NCBI GenBank assembly: GCA_035610835.1
Contig: CM069455.1
Location: forward strand, 53,982,639-54,046,638
DNA from: Ophiura sarsii
Lineage: Eukaryota > Echinodermata > Ophiuroidea > Amphilepidida > Ophiuridae
Length of the DNA: 64,000 nucleotides
Direction: 5' to 3'
Shown: piece after piece, positions 63,723-64,000 of the stretch
Layout: every line of letters begins with the position of its first letter
Numbering within the stretch: the first letter of the stretch is position 1
Notes under the pieces: model-generated
Seen by the model: only the letters and a program-made list of their open reading frames with translations
Databases searched by the model: none
Told to the model about the DNA's origin: nothing
Translations under genes and position numbers: made by a program

Positions 63723-64000
63723 CACAAAAGTTCAGCACAAGGGTAAAACATTACTTGCGCTGACATGAATCGATCACTAGAATACGCACTGATTTCGCCC
63801 ACACTTGAGGTGGAATTGAACATATTTTCTGTGTGGTACCTAAGTTGAGAAGTGGCATTCGCGGGTATTCTGATAATTAAATCGTAATTCCGGGGGCGTA
63901 ACTCCTATGCGATAGCCATTGTACCCGCGCGATCAAAGAAGAATGGTCGGTCCTGTAGTAGAATGAATACTCGGTGTTTACACACGACTACGTGCTGACG

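Overview
The window is animal (metazoan) nuclear DNA, not bacterial. It has no dense ORFs. Coding signal comes as short exons bounded by GT..AG sites inside introns full of decayed DNA transposons. The AT-rich background, frequent TAGGCCTA-type words, many MITEs and the protein domain repertoire (SRCR, C-type lectin, Ly6, WSC, adhesion-GPCR GAIN/GPS) suggest a marine deuterostome invertebrate, most likely an echinoderm or hemichordate. That assignment is inference; no marker gene in the window proves it.

Positions 1-16.7 kb hold no gene that I can support. They contain an internally deleted non-LTR retrotransposon (1.5-2.5 kb), several terminal-inverted-repeat elements with visible target-site duplications (8-bp hAT-like ones with poly-G/poly-C ends; TA-flanked mariner-like ones), a 15-bp minisatellite of exactly 20 units (9046-9345) and a 46-bp minisatellite of 13 units (15409-16006) that ends about 700 bp before the gene.

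From 16,708 to 63,408 on the + strand I read one very large gene. I placed 31 exons plus one alternative exon by hand. Every junction agrees in phase, and the joined reading frame is 5463 nt (1821 codons) with no internal stop. Domain order: signal peptide, LRR N-cap, four LRR exons, LRR C-cap, Ly6/uPAR (LU) domain, C-type lectin 1, a farnesoic-acid-O-methyltransferase-like domain (Methyltransf_FA type), SRCR, C-type lectin 2, SRCR, C-type lectin 3, two chitin-binding type-2 (CBM14) domains, WSC domain, Thr-rich linker, hormone-receptor (HRM) domain, GAIN domain and an intact GPS ending in HLTNFA. The GPS identifies an adhesion G-protein-coupled receptor whose seven-helix part lies beyond the right edge. 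Almost all module borders are phase 1, the usual sign of exon shuffling. The architecture suggests a cell-surface receptor that combines several glycan- and protein-binding folds with GPCR signalling; I do not recall this combination as a described receptor.

The SRCR + lectin segment exists in three copies. Copies 2 and 3 (about 43.7-47.45 and 47.6-51.5 kb) are a young tandem duplication in which introns also align. Copy 1 (31.07-35.5 kb) is older and has lost almost all of its SRCR exon. The third lectin has two candidate last exons with the same start and end phases: one carries a QPD (galactose-type) motif, the other an EPN (mannose-type) motif. This is a possible splicing switch of ligand class and, with the mosaic receptor itself, is the most interesting observation here.
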